Positions 35,907 to 49,143 of a stretch of 64,000 bases of DNA are shown piece after piece. Origin of the DNA: Mercurialis annua (Eukaryota; Streptophyta; Magnoliopsida; Malpighiales; Euphorbiaceae); assembly GCF_937616625.2 (NCBI RefSeq), contig NC_065572.1, positions 71,794,653-71,858,652 on the forward strand. Reading direction: 5' to 3'. The notes below the pieces were generated by a model. The model had not been told where the DNA came from. It made no database searches and saw only the letters and a list, made by a program, of their open reading frames with translations. Made by a program: the position numbers and the translations under genes. Position 1 is the first letter of the stretch, and the number at the start of each line of letters is the position of its first letter.

Positions 35907-38900
35907 TCAAAGGCCAGCGGTGAACGGAACTCCAGTAGCCGGCAACCATGACTGGCCGGCAATAAGACGGCCAACAGTAAAAGTTGAGGCAACACTGCTG
36001 CTAGTTATAACATGATAACCCTTCCATTTAACCCTCTGTCTCGTCGAAGACCCCGGTCCGAAATTCTTGTACTCCCCATAATACAACGTGTCAAGAGCAA
36101 AATTACTACCTTGCCACTGTGACCAACCAGCTGGATGAACTAAACTATCAATAAAACTCCCTAAAACTACTGTTCTAGAGTACTGCATCCACGGCCTTCC
36201 TAAATACGTTTGAAATGCACGCGCCACCGGCTTCAATTCAGGTGCGGCTAAAATTCTTGAGTTGTGGATTGAAATGCCTGTATTTTGGAAGGGGTCGTTT
36301 CTGCCTTGTGCTGTGATCATGTTTGCTTGACCTTTTAAGGGACGTCTTACGTAAATTATGCAGTTTTGGAGTACAACGGCGGCGTTTCCGAAAATGAAGT
36401 CTATGGTGCCGTAAATGTAACATTGCTTGTAGAATTGACGCTGTGAGTGGACAAAAAGAGTGTCTTGGTAGCCTTGGATGGAGCAGCGGTAGAACACTGA
36501 GAGATCGGAGGCTGATCGGAGTGCAACTGCTTGACCTCTTAGGGGACCGGCGGAATTTATGAAGGAAATGTCTCGAGCAACAAAGCGTAGACCATCTATG
36601 CCTGCAAGTATTTCGAATAAAAGTTTAGCATGAACATGTTTGATTTGATGTGAACTATGTGTAATTAGTAACTTTTTCATTATAAATTCACATAATAACG
36701 GTAATTAGTAACTTCTACATAATTGAGTTAGGCCAAATTTATTTTAAGGCTCATGTAATTTTCATTTTAATCTATTTGTTATTTCTTTCAAATTTTTGTT
36801 TCTGTCTAGTACATGAAACACTTGTGAGATTGAAATTTAATTATGCATCTAACTCGACACTTTCATAAAATCATTTACATCATCAAATTTGGAGGGGGCT
36901 AAATAAATGAAATAAAAAATATATGGATCTATTGATTATTTATTTTTTTAAAAGGAACGATATAAATTAAGATATAAAAGTATATATTTTCTACGTATAA
37001 ATTATAAATGGCAATTGAGCGACATTCTCACAACTTCCATGCAAAAGGATTTATAAATAAAAAACGAATAGTATAAGATCAATTAAAATAACAAGTTTAA
37101 AGAGAGACTAGATAATTAAAATGGATTAACCTATTGAATAATTATTTATTAAAAAACAAATTAATATTTAATGTTTTGTCAACTTTAATTTATTTTTTTA
37201 GTTTTATCAATAATTGCGATTTGAATAATTTCATTTCAAATATAGCTAAATATATTTAATGTCAATGTTTGAATTTAATTTAGCTCACATAAAATCACTA
37301 AATAACTATATTTTCTTGTATTTTTTAAAATTATTGTCATAAAATATCCTCACGTTTTGTGTTTTTGATTTAAACACATTTTACCAAATTTGGCACTTCA
37401 CATCTATAACATTTTATTTTTAAGCATTAATAAAAAAACTCAATCCAGTGTCATTTCGGTCATTCAAAACGGCCAAACAACATCGTTTCTGGCAGGAATA
37501 AAACGTTTAAAACATCATTTGGTTATAGGATGAAAAATTTTAAAGAGTTGAAATATTAGGAGCCATGCATGTTTGGTAAAATTAATGTGATTAAGTCGAA
37601 ATAAACAAAAAAATTAGGAATATTTTACGACAATAATCCAATAACTTTTGTTTGGATAAATGCTGATTAAATTATGACAATAACCCTATTTTTATTCAAT
37701 TAAATAAGTGTTGCACAACATTCTGCTAATGTCGTGAGTTAATTTTCTCCTACAAACGCTTCTCCAATGATCAAAAGCATAATAATTAAATATTTATTGC
37801 TAACACGTGAATAAAATAAAATTAAATTGATTCAATTTGACCTACTTGCTAAAATTGAAATAAAAAAATTTAAATTATAGACTATACTTGATGAAATAAA
37901 AAAGTTATTTATAATTAATAAAAATAGGTAAACATTTGAATTTTATAAGTCATGACCCCTAATTGGCAATCACTTGTTGGAATTCAAAGGTGTAAATGAC
38001 GGAGTCAATCAATCAAACTGGACCTGTTAAACATATATCAGAGTTCTTTCTAACCAAATTTCTCAGTTGTTATTTTTAATAAACTACTTTGAACTGCTTA
38101 AAATGATTTCCTAAAAGTATTTCTTTTCACTTGTTTAATCAACATAGAATAAGAAGAACAAAAAACAGCAGAAGAAGTTACTTAAACTCAAAGCAAGAAA
38201 AAGTAATCTTACCAGCAGTTGCAGAACTGTAAGTTGTATAACCACCGCCAACGCTTCTGCCACTTGTAATTATCGTATTTCTCATCCCATCGCCGACCAA
38301 CCAAACATAATTATTATTGATTCCAACCTCAATATTCTCTTTATAAACACCTTTTTTCACATGTATTATAAACCTAGTCATATATCTCCTCTTCGCCGCA
38401 ACATCAATCGCCGCCTGAACTGTCCTGAAATGACCCGACCCGTCTTGCGCCACCACCAAATTTGCATTTCCGGCTAACGATGACGATTGTAATAGCTTCC
38501 TTTCCCTCTTTAAAAACCACCTCGGGAACACTTCTGTGTTGTTCTTATCTTTAACCGTCAGTAGAACTCCATTAACAGCTAAACTGTTGCTTATAAGCTC
38601 AGTTAAATTACTCGACAGAATTGGAGTGATGAATTTCGACACTTTAAGGTCTAAAGAACCTGTTCGGCATGTTTGAATGTTTGTTAGGGCAGTGCTTAGC
38701 CATGTCTGAACGTCGAAATTCGAGCACGGTTTCAATTTCTTGGCTGATACGCAATGAAGAGTGCGATTTAGTTGAGTAATGGTATCGGAATGGAGTTTGT
38801 TACAGTCGATCCATACGGCTTTTTGGTGGTTATTATGGCAATTGGGTTTTAATTTAGAAACCTTTTTTTGTGCTGTAACGGCTCTTTCTAGGGCTAATCG

Positions 38901-39107
38901 GACAGCTATTTTTCTAAACTCTGTCCTATGTTTGAGAGAATAATGTTGGTGCCTGTGGCTGATGAAGTGCTTGCATGTTTCAGGATGTGGTGTCTGTTCG
39001 TTGCACCACCATGCAATAGTTTTCTTGGAACTTTTAGATGTTGCAGTCAAGAAAATTGAACAGAAAAATATGACAAATATTGCCAATGGCCTAATCTTGA
39101 TTGCCAT
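35907..39107 (-). CDS. PMEI-PME type pectinesterase 2
   Basis: Two minus-strand exons, 39107-38213 and 36601-35907, give 529 aa. Both exon ends agree with GT-AG splicing, at the same position as in pectinesterase 1, but the intron is 1,611 bp. Visible features are a signal peptide (about 1-24), a Cys-bearing inhibitor-like pro-region (about 30-185), RKLL at 203-206, GVYKE (about 253), QAVALR (322-327), QDTLF (344-348), DFIFG (366-370) and a C-terminal LGRPW. The enzyme would de-esterify wall pectin. Compared with copy 1 the segment after the intron reads GIDGLRFVARDISF, where copy 1 has [13 protein letters not shown]; the usual Gly-Phe pair is altered but catalytic residues are intact. Sequence divergence from copy 1 is clear, so the tandem duplication is not recent. 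Confidence 0.94.
36602..38212 (-). other. Long intron of pectinesterase 2
   Basis: The intron is 1.6 kb and AT-rich. I did not find a delimited element in it that accounts for its size relative to the 297 bp intron of copy 1. Confidence 0.6.
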
Positions 39108-39689
39108 ATAGTTGAGGTTTTTTTAAATTTTTTTCGATTTCTGATATGGTATAAAGGTGAGGAAATACAAGGGACTTAAAATTTTAGCAAAGGGTTCTTT
39201 ATGTAGAAGTAGAAATTAAGATCAAGAAAAGGAGAAAGGTGTGAAAATGCAAATGCAAGATACGAAATATATGAAGAATTGTATACAGTAGATAAATGAA
39301 AATGCAAGATACGAAATTTAGAATAATAATATTCTCCGTTGTCTTTACTTATTGTTGTGTGCAAAAGCTAAAAAAAAAATTATTTGTTCAAGTATAGTTC
39401 TTATCAAGCAATTAATAATCATATATCAAATATTCTATGCCATTTTTTAGATATTAGAGCATCTACAGAATTTTCTTGTTAACCTAACCTAGCTAATTAA
39501 TCAACAACGTATACATAGAAGTGAGCCGGCTAACATGGCACAATGTATTTGTCGGTGATTATTACAAAGAAAAACATACCATTAGAAAACTAATTAATGT
39601 AATTAACTAACAACCTCAGCTTGAGAATTTCTCAAACTACTGTGGAGTTCACTCATGTATGAGCTACCTCGAATCAAGTCTTGATAACA

Positions 39690-39963
39690 CACTACAACAA
39701 ATTATGTATTTGGCAACAATATGTGTTGCAGCTAATTTTCTTTTACTGCTAAAAAATATTTTGCAATAATAATTTTAAAAGTTGATGTCATTAATTAAGT
39801 TATAACAGCAATTTACAATAAATTTTGTTACTAATTACTTAAAACAATGTTTTATTAACAGCAATATACCGTAATTTTTTTTGTTACTATATGTTAATAC
39901 TAACAATTTTAATACTATTAGTAGCAAAAGTGTCTACTGCTAATTCTATTATTTTTTGTAGTG
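39690..39963. mobile_element. CACTA-type MITE, copy 2
   Basis: It begins CACTACAACAAATT and ends TTTTTTGTAGTG. The interior (ACTAATTACTTAAAACAATG, TATGTTAATACTAACAATTT) is the reverse complement of the copy at 21770-22043, so both come from one family. The flanks ACA and AGA agree at 2 of 3 positions. Confidence 0.78.
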
Positions 39964-40606
39964 AGAATTTTCGAGTTCAACATATGATCAAATTTTGTTT
40001 TATCTAACCTTATTAAAATAATTCAAATTTATAACTAATTGGAGCAAATTTTATCTTGTCAACACATCAGTGCAACTTTAATGAACGTATCAAGCTAATA
40101 ACCGGCCGGCTAATACGGCAATATAATCTATAACAATATAAGAATGATCACAACAATCATTCCTTAAAGTGATTTTTGTAAATTTTGCAAATATTGTATT
40201 GCTTTGTTTCTCAAGTGAATTTGAAGTTACAGTGGGTTGCTTAAGAGGATGAAGCAACGCAAAGTTCATATTACTCAAAAACTTATGTGTTTCGTTCAAA
40301 TAGCCATTATAGTCGGAATGGCCCATGTGCCTTTTTGTTTGTATAGCAAGCATGTTATTGAAATATAGAACTAAAACGTTATATAAAACAAACAAAGAGA
40401 TAAAGAAAAGATTTAGATGAAAACTTTAAATATTTTTCCAGCTAAGATAAGAATGTCATGACTTATGAGGAGCTCGAATTAAAATCAATTAGCGTTCTTT
40501 TATCTTTCTCTATAAGTTTATTTTAATTTTCTTTATCAAAGAGATCGATTGTACTATTTTTTGTCAAGAAGTTATATATTTTAATTTTTGATACAAATAT
40601 GTATAT

Positions 40607-40656
40607 ATACATACATACATACATACATACAAACATACATACATACATACATACAT
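40607..40656. repeat. (CATA)n microsatellite
   Basis: About a dozen tetranucleotide CATA units with one CAAA interruption. Confidence 0.85.
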
Positions 40657-40659
40657 ATA

Positions 40660-41110
40660 GATCTGCCAATTTTAGATACGACATGATTAAATGATATAAC
40701 ACGACACGAAGTTAAACGAGTTTGATTTAAATGGACTTAGGTCATAAATGGGTCAACCCATTTATGACACGATTAATTTCGTATCTAATTGGGTTATGCA
40801 TGCCTAACCCGTTTAAATACGTGCAAACACGGTTAACTAGTTTTAATGAAATATTATTTATTTTTTATAATTTAATTAAATTCTTGATTTTAATTAATTT
40901 TTTTATATTTTTATAATCAAATATTTTTTTGTTTTTTCAAAATTGATATAAATAAAAAATTTAAAGAGTTAATTTTTCCAAACCAAAATGAATTGACCGG
41001 TTTGATATAATCAAATTCTTGTTCGTCTATGTTTTTTTGGTTTATATTAAAATTTAACTAATTGTTATGTCCAAAATTAAACCAAACCGAAAAGACAAAT
41101 TCGGCATCAA
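40660..41110. mobile_element. Decayed TIR element with GGGTCAACCC palindrome
   Basis: The segment from GATCTGCCAATTTTAG to about ACAAATTCGGCATC has weakly inverted ends. Inside lies a 28 bp palindrome at 40741-40768, whose arms are GTCATAAATGGGT and ACCCATTTATGAC. Motifs like ACACGACACGAAG are typical of decayed hAT-like repeats, but no target duplication supports the limits. Confidence 0.35.
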
Positions 41111-41159
41111 AAGTATTTTATATTAAATTTTTAGTAAATTTTTTAATAATATTAAGGGC

Positions 41160-41870
41160 TTAGTTAAACTATATGTCAACCACGATGGATATATTTAAAT
41201 TTATTCCACTTCAATTAAATAATATAGTTAACTTCAAAATTTAAAGTTTAAAAACAAAAAAAATAATATCCCACCACTGTTGGAGAAGACGAAGAACAAC
41301 GTTCTCTACTAGAGAAGCGGAAGAATAGATATGTTCTTCGGCCTCTCGAATGGAGAATGATGGAGAAGCCGAAGAACATATATTTGTTCTTCGTCTTCTT
41401 CAATGGGACGAAGAACCATTACGTTCTTTGTCGAACAGATTGTTCGACGAAGAATAGAACATATCTATTTGATGAAAAATATAACATGTTTGTTCTTCAG
41501 CGGTGGGAGTGGGCAACCAGAGCGGAAGAGACAATAGAGTGGGAGAGGGAGAGAACGGTAGAGGCCATAGTGAGAGAGGGAGACGCCGAGAGTGGAGATT
41601 AGCGGAATTTAATCTCTACAGATATATTTTAAATTTGTTTTAATCATTAAATAAATTTTCTTGATTTAAATTTAGATTTAAATAGGTTTAATTAAATTAG
41701 TTAGGATTTTAAATTAGTTTTATTAATTAATATCAGATATTTTAAACATATAAATTTTATAAATTTGTAATAATAAAATTAATCAATTTGATTTGAAGAT
41801 TACGTGATTTGGTTGGATTGAGTGTTGTCACGTTAGTAAATTGATGAATTGACAGTGATGCGGGAAACAT
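41160..41870. repeat. GAAGAAC/GTTCTTC-rich foldback-like region
   Basis: The centre (about 41275-41510) is full of inverted motifs such as GGAGAAGACGAAGAAC and GTTCTTCGTCTTCTTC, like the core of the foldback at 24270-25326. The flanks carry AATTAAATTAGTTAGG-type sequence also seen there. The ends could not be fixed. Confidence 0.4.
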
Positions 41871-42339
41871 GTCGAAAAAAATCGATTCTATTTTAAAAAT
41901 GGCTATAAAAGGTACCAAATATGCTAAAACGGGCTAAATTAACTGATTTTTAAAGATTAGATATAACTGATAAAACTCGAAAAAATTTAGTATTTTTTTG
42001 TGCTCAAACCTTTAATTTATTTTTATGTGATTTGGGGTGTATGTTTGCTCAGTTTTTTTGAATGTACCTACATGCAGAGTTAACTGGAGTCATTTAGACA
42101 ATTTGGTTTATGGTTTCTAATGGCTAGATCTTGTGACATCGCGCATAGAAAAGTCACTAAATTTATGTATATTTTAGATTGGAATTTTATCACTAGAGGT
42201 ATTTCGTGTCAACACATAAATCATATTTCTTCCACATAAATATTTTTTAATTAAATATAAAACAACAAACAAATAAAAAAAAAAATATTTAAAAAACTTA
42301 ATCACAATAAAATATTAAACATTTGTGCGTTGCGTTAGT

Positions 42340-43740
42340 TGTTGAGAATAAACCCAACTCGTAGTAAATCCGGAAATCGGATATCGATCCCACGGAGAGT
42401 GAATATAGAGCAATTGATGAGAATGAATTTATGTTGTTTGTTCAATTCGTTTAGCAAGCAATAATTGGAGTTTGGTTTCAAAATAAATAACAACTAAACA
42501 CTACACTAACAACTAGAAATTGCAATTAAACAACGATTACTAAATCACGGATTAAAAACAAGAATTAAAAGGCGCCTAAAGGTTGCTAATCATGCCAAGG
42601 TGAATCCTAGGTAAAAGGACCGGGTCTTTGGATATTTGTTCGGGTCAAACTATTCGAGGGTATCAATTCCGCTCTCTCGAGCCGGAAATTGAAGAATCGC
42701 TACTTGATTAAACCACCGAAATCTAACTCACTCTCGCACAATTAGATTTCGATAGAACTTAATCAAGCCAATTACTTCGCAAACTACACAACCGTTAATC
42801 CCTAAATCACTCTCGTGCATCTAGGTCTCAAACTTATGTTAACTAGGTTCATTTGATTAGTTTAACTCTTGCCCTCACTAATCAAACACAAACCAAAAAT
42901 TAAGGGATCAACTTAATCTAGGCATTAGTTCCAAATCAACATAATAAAATCCTAATCCAAAACCCATTCTAATCACCTATTCAACAAATAAGGCAATCAT
43001 AACAACCCCTAGACTAGAGGTCTAGCTACTCATGATTTAAGCAACACAAACAATTGATAAATAAAAAAAGTAGAACATTAGAAAGTAAAGAGGGGTTACC
43101 TTAATTAAATAAATAGAGCAATCAACCATAAAAGATAATGAAGATTCAATAATAACTAAACTTGCAATAAATGAAGAACTTGTTCTTACAAAGTAATAAA
43201 ACTTCCAAAAGCTCCAACAATAGAGGAATCTCCACAAAATGGTAGCTAATCTAAAAGATAGGAGAATAATCAAAACTCTACAATTTGTCTATACCCTAAA
43301 ATAAGATAAAATGCTACATATATGGGGTACAAATGAGGTAAACAAAGGACACCCTTTTAAGGAGTGTTGGGCCTAAAATGGAGCCCTTAGTCTTGTCTTG
43401 TCTCGAAATTCAAATTCTGAACTTCTTTTTAAAGGGCTCGATCGAGCCATCCACTTAAGAATGAGGGCTCGATCGAGCCTTGTGCCTTAAAGAATTTCTG
43501 GACAGGTTTGTTCATAGGGCTCGATCGAGCCTCTCTTCATAAGTGAAGGGCTCGATCGAGCCCTTCCTGTAACTCCCCGACCCTCACTCGTTTCTTTGTT
43601 CTTTCGACTCGCTCCTATTCCGATATTTGAATTCTTTCTTCTTTAAGCCCAAAATATTTCAAATTGCTCCGTTTTACCTGAAACGCTAATACACATAATA
43701 AGTATATAAATATGGAAAAAAAAAACGCTTCAAATTGAAA
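42340..43740. repeat. Dispersed non-coding repeat, possibly a LARD or TRIM-like retroelement fragment
   Basis: A 1.4 kb stretch stands out by higher GC and lack of long frames. It contains GGATATCGATCCCACGGAGA, TAACTCACTCTCGCAC, a related ATCACTCTCGTGC, and CTAGACTAGAGGTCTAGC. I know similar sequence as non-coding retroelement-like repeats in plant genomes. No long terminal repeats, primer-binding site or polyprotein could be identified here. The right part carries the four GGGCTCGATCGAGCC motifs. Confidence 0.45.
43434..43562. repeat. Four spaced palindromes GGGCTCGATCGAGCC
   Basis: Identical 15 bp units at 43434-43448, 43465-43479, 43517-43531 and 43548-43562 give start-to-start spacings of 31, 52 and 31 bp. 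Each unit contains the perfect 14 bp palindrome GGCTCGATCGAGCC. Spacers differ between units but the first and third intervals have equal length. Confidence 0.9.
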
Positions 43741-45081
43741 ATGTAGATATGTAATAACAATAACCTTTTATTTTTTGGTCATCAATAGTTGGGTAATATT
43801 ATTGAAAAGATACACTTTCAAACAAAATTCCAAACTTCAAAGTTCAAACATGTTACTTTTACAATTAAAAGAAACTAGTTTATTATTATTTCAGTGTCAC
43901 TTTGTTATAGGTACGTAAAAACATATTCTTTCAAGAAAGATAGTAGTTGTAAATCTATTTATAGGGCATATGATATATTAAGTTGTTTCTAATACTTCTC
44001 TACTAAACATTCTTCACATGAAAAAACTCAATTTATTTTACTACGTACTCAAGCATCCAATTAAAATATAAATGTACACTCAACTCCATGAACGTGTTTG
44101 AACTGCATATCTATCAAACTTAATTTAATATTATTTTGTAAAATTACCTACTCATCGAATCGACCATTACATTTTATGAACATTGTGCCTTTTGTGGTTC
44201 TTAGTAATCTTCAAGAGGAAAATGTTTCATTATAAGGTAATAAATTAATTAATTAAGCAATAAAATCGAACGCAATGGGCAATCATTAATTAAAAAAATA
44301 CATGAAATAACAAAAGTAAGCCTCCAATTATTGATTTCAGAAATTTCAGGTTACGGTTTGATTTGAAAGATTTAAAAGGAATTTAGCAATATATATGTCA
44401 TATGGATTTTCTAAGCATAATTAACAAATATGTTAACTATAAATAAGGGAAGGTTGGGTGTAAAAAAGTCAAACCCCTAAAATAGAGAATTTTTTTAAGT
44501 GAATCAAAGTTTCCACGTAAGCTTATAAATCGTCTATTTATAGAGTAACACGTGATACTACTATTTATTTATGATTACCAATTAATAAAATTTGTCAATT
44601 TCTACGTCCCATTATAATTGATTTTTTATTCATTTTAAAATATAAGTAAAATTATTTTTCAAAATACAATTTATTCGTATATTTATTCATACCCTTATAT
44701 AATTTATATTGTTATCAAGCAAACATTTAATATTTTAAAAATTTCAAATTAATATTTTTATTTTTTATTAAGAATATTATAGAATAAATACATCATTCGA
44801 TGTATCTGATTTATCTTTGTGATATTAACCGTATGTATATAATTATGCGACGAAAATAGTATTTATCTTGTCTACTTTTTTTGGCTAAAGAAGAAAAAGA
44901 TTGCAAAATAGGAATTCAAGATTATTCTTCTTTACAAGTTATTTTCTTTCTCTTGTTGACAATGCCATGTTTTAATTCCGTATCTCGAAGAAGTTCATAT
45001 TCTGACAAACTTTCTATATTTACATAGACTAACTTAATACACTAATCTTGCACAAAGGATTTTCATGAGCATCTTAAATCA
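43741..45081. other. Upstream region of the GH9 gene
   Basis: AT-rich DNA without recognised genes or elements. It presumably contains the promoter of the GH9 gene. Confidence 0.45.
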
Positions 45082-45088
45082 TATATAA
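45082..45088 (+). promoter_or_regulatory. Probable TATA box of the GH9 gene
   Basis: TATATAA lies 74 bp upstream of the ATG at 45156, a fitting distance for a short 5' UTR of about 40 bases. Confidence 0.55.
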
Positions 45089-45155
45089 GCTAGCACTAGT
45101 CGTTAGTGTTTCTCAAACATTTCTTGTAATTCGAAGAAAAAAATATTAAATAGTG

Positions 45156-48100
45156 ATGACAGGAATAAAAAATAGTAGAAATATAGTATTGTTGTTAGGG
45201 TTATTAGTGGTGAGTATTGGGAATGTGGCATCTCAAGATTATGGAGATGCACTCACCAAATGTATTTTGTTTCTTGAAGGGCAGAGATCGGGGAAATTGC
45301 CTGCTACTCAAAGGATGAGTTGGAGGAAGGATTCTGCTCTCTATGATGGCTCTGATGTTAAAGTAAGTATCAACCTATATGAAAGGAAAAACACAAAAAT
45401 AACCTAAAACCGACAAAAAAAATTCAAAAATTCAATATAAAATTTTATTTTGTCCGCTCCATATTAGAAATGTATCGGAGATGTACCTTTGAGGTATCTG
45501 ACATATATATCTTCGATATACTTTTTGGACTCAAAAATTAAAAAAATGAAAGTGGAATAATTTTATTTTTAGATAAAATGAAATTTACGAGTTTAGAGCG
45601 TATATTTAAATATTAAGTAATTTTTTTAGGAAAATGAATTAGCATATCCAAAATAAAAATGAAATTAATTAGTATATCCTGATCAATAACAATTTATGTT
45701 AGTTAGGTCTAATAATTTTATGATTTGTGTCAATTATATCCAACTAACAGATTAAAATTATGGATGGTTTAATTGATAAAAATAATACACATATAGTCCC
45801 TTAACTTATTTTTATGATAAAGTAGTCTATAATTTGAAAGCTTATAAAAATTTAAGGAATTGTACATTCTGGTTTGTCAACATATTTATGTTGCTAATTT
45901 GTTTTTATGATTTTTATGTTATCATCAATTTTTTATGAATTTCCTCCAAAAATATACCAATTTATCATAAAAAAACATCACAAACTAAATTATATTATTT
46001 TACTGATTTAGATTATTTATTATTTTTATTTAATTTTTGAATATAATTTGTTCAAAAAGTAAAATTGTTGTACCGTAAATTTGTTTTTCTAAGGATATAT
46101 TTATTAATTTTAATATAATTGTGGACAGATGAATTTTTTTAAGGTGTAAAAGTAATTTTTTTGAATTTCAAAAGTGTTTCCGTTTCTGAAATGTAGTTTT
46201 CGACAAGTTTTTGTGAATAACACATCGTTTTTATCTAAATAGTATATAGCTGTGTTTTTACCATTGCTAAAAACACATATATTTCTGGATATATTATTAG
46301 ATGGACTTGAGTGGGGGTTACTATGATGCTGGGGACAACATAAAGTTCAATTTCCCAATGGCATTCACAACAACTCTCTTAGCTTGGAGTGTCTTAGAAT
46401 TTGGCCCGCTTATGGGCACAGACACGAGCCATGCAGTGGACGCCGTCAGGTGGGGCACAGACTATTTTCTTAAAGCCACGAGCACTCCTGGTTCAGTCGT
46501 GGCTCAAGTTGGTGAACCCATCAATGACCACAATTGCTGGGAAAGACCTGAAGACATGGACACACAGAGAACAACTTACGTTGTTAATCAAACTCATCCT
46601 GGTTCGGAACTTTCAGCTGAGATTGCTGCTGCATTGACTGCCTCTTCCTTGGTTTTTAAGAGCATTGATAGTGCATATTCTAAAACCCTTCTCGACAGAG
46701 CAACAGCTGTACGTATTTCGAGGTTTTCTCAATATCGAGTTATATTGCTCGAAAACTTTTTCATTTCTACGATTTTGACATTGTGGTTCTATTTGCAAAA
46801 CTGCTTTTAGCTTCAAAACTATATTTCTAGTTGGTTTAATGGTGCTAAAAAGTCAAATTTTTTTACCTTTTGAAAATCTATCTAAATATTTTAAAAATTG
46901 GAAATCTATTGCAGTTTGGTCAATTCGTCGGAAATCTATTTAATTTTTCAAAATAAATATGATATTTTTTTAAAATTGATTTATCCAAACCACATGACAT
47001 GCTAATTGGTAACTTTTTTCGTTTTTTTTTTTTAAATTTCACATTCAATTAATACGTAAGCATAATCCAATCAATTTTAAAAAATTGAATAAATTTTTAG
47101 CTAATTGATCAAACTGGAAATCTATTATGTTTCTCTAATCTATTATTGTAAAATTATTGTTTCGACCTTTAATGTTTTATCGTTTCTGGTTATTTCATTG
47201 CTTCAATTTCTGTGGTACGTACATGCCATGTATAATTACTATGTTTGTACCGATCAATTTGCTTATAAATGGGTGGTCAGGTCTTTGAGTTTGCTGACAA
47301 GTATCAAGGATCTTACAACAACAGTGTTGGCAAGGGGGTGTGCCCGTTTTATTGCGATTTTAATGGTTATCAGGTATTATAATTTACTTTTGAAATTCCA
47401 AAATTTTATATTTATAATCTATTTTTTTATCGTTCCATGAAATGTTTCAGTGTTTCCGTTATCCTTAACGTAATGTATAGAGGAAATAGATTTGAAGTAG
47501 AATAAATGAAAAATTAATTTATGACAGGATGAATTAGTATGGGGAGCATCATGGTTATACAAGGCAACTAATGATAACAAATATTGGAGCTATATCCAAA
47601 ACAGAACTCTCGCCATGAAATCCAATGATAATTTGAATTCCATGGACAACTTTGATGAATTTGGATGGGATTCGAAACACGCTGGCATTAACATACTCGT
47701 TTCTCCGGTAATTTATTTATCTTAAATTTAATCCGTCTTACTTAAATATTATTTTATCCCATAATCAAAAGAAAATAATTTGTTGTTGTAGTTGGTGGGT
47801 GGTAAACCTAGTCAAAATAGCTTCATTTCAGATGCAGATAGATTTGTATGTTCTATATTGCCTGATTCGCCTTCTAAACTTGTTACATACTCTGCAGGTA
47901 AATTATTTATATACTAATCTATAGTTGAACCATTTTAGACTTACGAATTATAATTACTAGTTTAGACATATATTTTAAAAATGGATTATATTTTTTGGAT
48001 GATCAGGTGGGCTTTTATTTAAAGCTGGACCAAGCAATTTACAGCATGTGACTGCTTTGTCCTTTCTTCTTCTTGTTTACTCTCGTTATTTGGAACAAAG

Positions 48101-49143
48101 TAAAAGAGAAGTTAAATGTGGCAATGTTGTTGCCACTCCAGCTAGGCTTGCCACCGTTGCTAAAGGCCAGGTATGGCACACCAATTTTTCAAACAATGGA
48201 TTGTAGGGATTCCTGTATTTATGCATTAGAATCGATTAATTTACACTAAAACTATTTAATATGAGGTATATTATTTTTTATTTTTCGATCAATTAAAGAC
48301 AATTCTCTCAACTTTACATCAATTAGTTCTCAAATTGGATTATTACGGTCCTTAAATTTGTTCATCTGATATAATTTGAAAGTTAATTGACTTAATAATA
48401 AAAAATATCGTCTGTAATTGATTAATATTGATAAATTTGAGTAAAATTTAGTTATATTGATTCGAAATAACATAAATCAAATATATTTTTTAGAAATTCA
48501 CAATATTTTTAAGCGTTAGCTAATTGATTCCGGCGTACAAATTTAAAAATTGGAATGATCTTTTATTGTCATTTTTTTTCTTTTTTTCTATTTGATATTT
48601 AAACTTACAATTTCATAACTCTTGCTCAATAAACTGTTATATAAACTCTATAACCGTCATTCATGAAAAGAGCAGAATTTTTTTAATATATTCTCATATA
48701 ATTATTCACATTTTCCAATCAATAATAACGTATTGCAATTTTGTTGATTTTATTTATATAGGACCACCTCATAGACAAAATTTACGCAAGAATTTTCCTT
48801 TTGAACATGGCAGGTGGACTACATTCTTGGAAAGAATCCATTAGGGATGTCATACATGGTGGGATATGGCAACAAATTCCCACGAAAGATTCATCACCGT
48901 GGCTCGAGCTTGCCTTCAATTCAGAGTCACCCGAACCATATTGCCTGCAAAGAAGGAACCCCATACTATGAAAGCAAATATCCAAATCCAAATGTGCTAG
49001 TAGGGGCTATCGTCGGAGGACCCGATAACAATGATCAATACGTTGATGGTCGTTTTAATGTCTCTCAATCTGAACCAACTACTTATATGAATGCTCCTTT
49101 TATAGGACTCTTGGCCTACTTCAAAGCACACCCATCCATCTAG
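45156..49143 (+). CDS. GH9 endo-beta-1,4-glucanase (secreted class B type)
   Basis: Seven exons, 45156-45362, 46301-46708, 47281-47373, 47528-47707, 47792-47897, 48007-48170 and 48814-49143, encode 495 aa with all phases consistent and GT-AG introns. The ATG at 45156 is preferred over an adjacent in-frame GTG. A signal peptide (about 1-25) is followed directly by a GH9 catalytic domain. Visible blocks are [12 protein letters not shown] (74-85, catalytic Asp pair), [18 protein letters not shown] with [32 protein letters not shown] (413-418) and [19 protein letters not shown] (464-482, catalytic Glu at about 473). No membrane anchor or C-terminal CBM49 is present, which fits the secreted class B. 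In the family it hydrolyses beta-1,4-glucans during wall loosening or remodelling. A truncated second copy is at 59797-63373. Confidence 0.94.

Larger units (their letters stand above)
39108..42339. other. Intergenic region with degenerate repeats
   Basis: It holds a CACTA MITE, a CATA microsatellite, a decayed TIR element and a GAAGAAC-rich foldback-like stretch, all listed separately. No gene is recognised; the frames at 40090-40395 and 41357-41602 lack family features. Confidence 0.45.

Noticed and set aside
43434..43562. CRISPR-like array
   Set aside because: Spacers are short and irregular, units are palindromic, and the context is plant nuclear repeat DNA.
42340..43740. Complete LTR retrotransposon
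   Set aside because: No long terminal repeats, primer-binding site, polypurine tract or polyprotein was visible.
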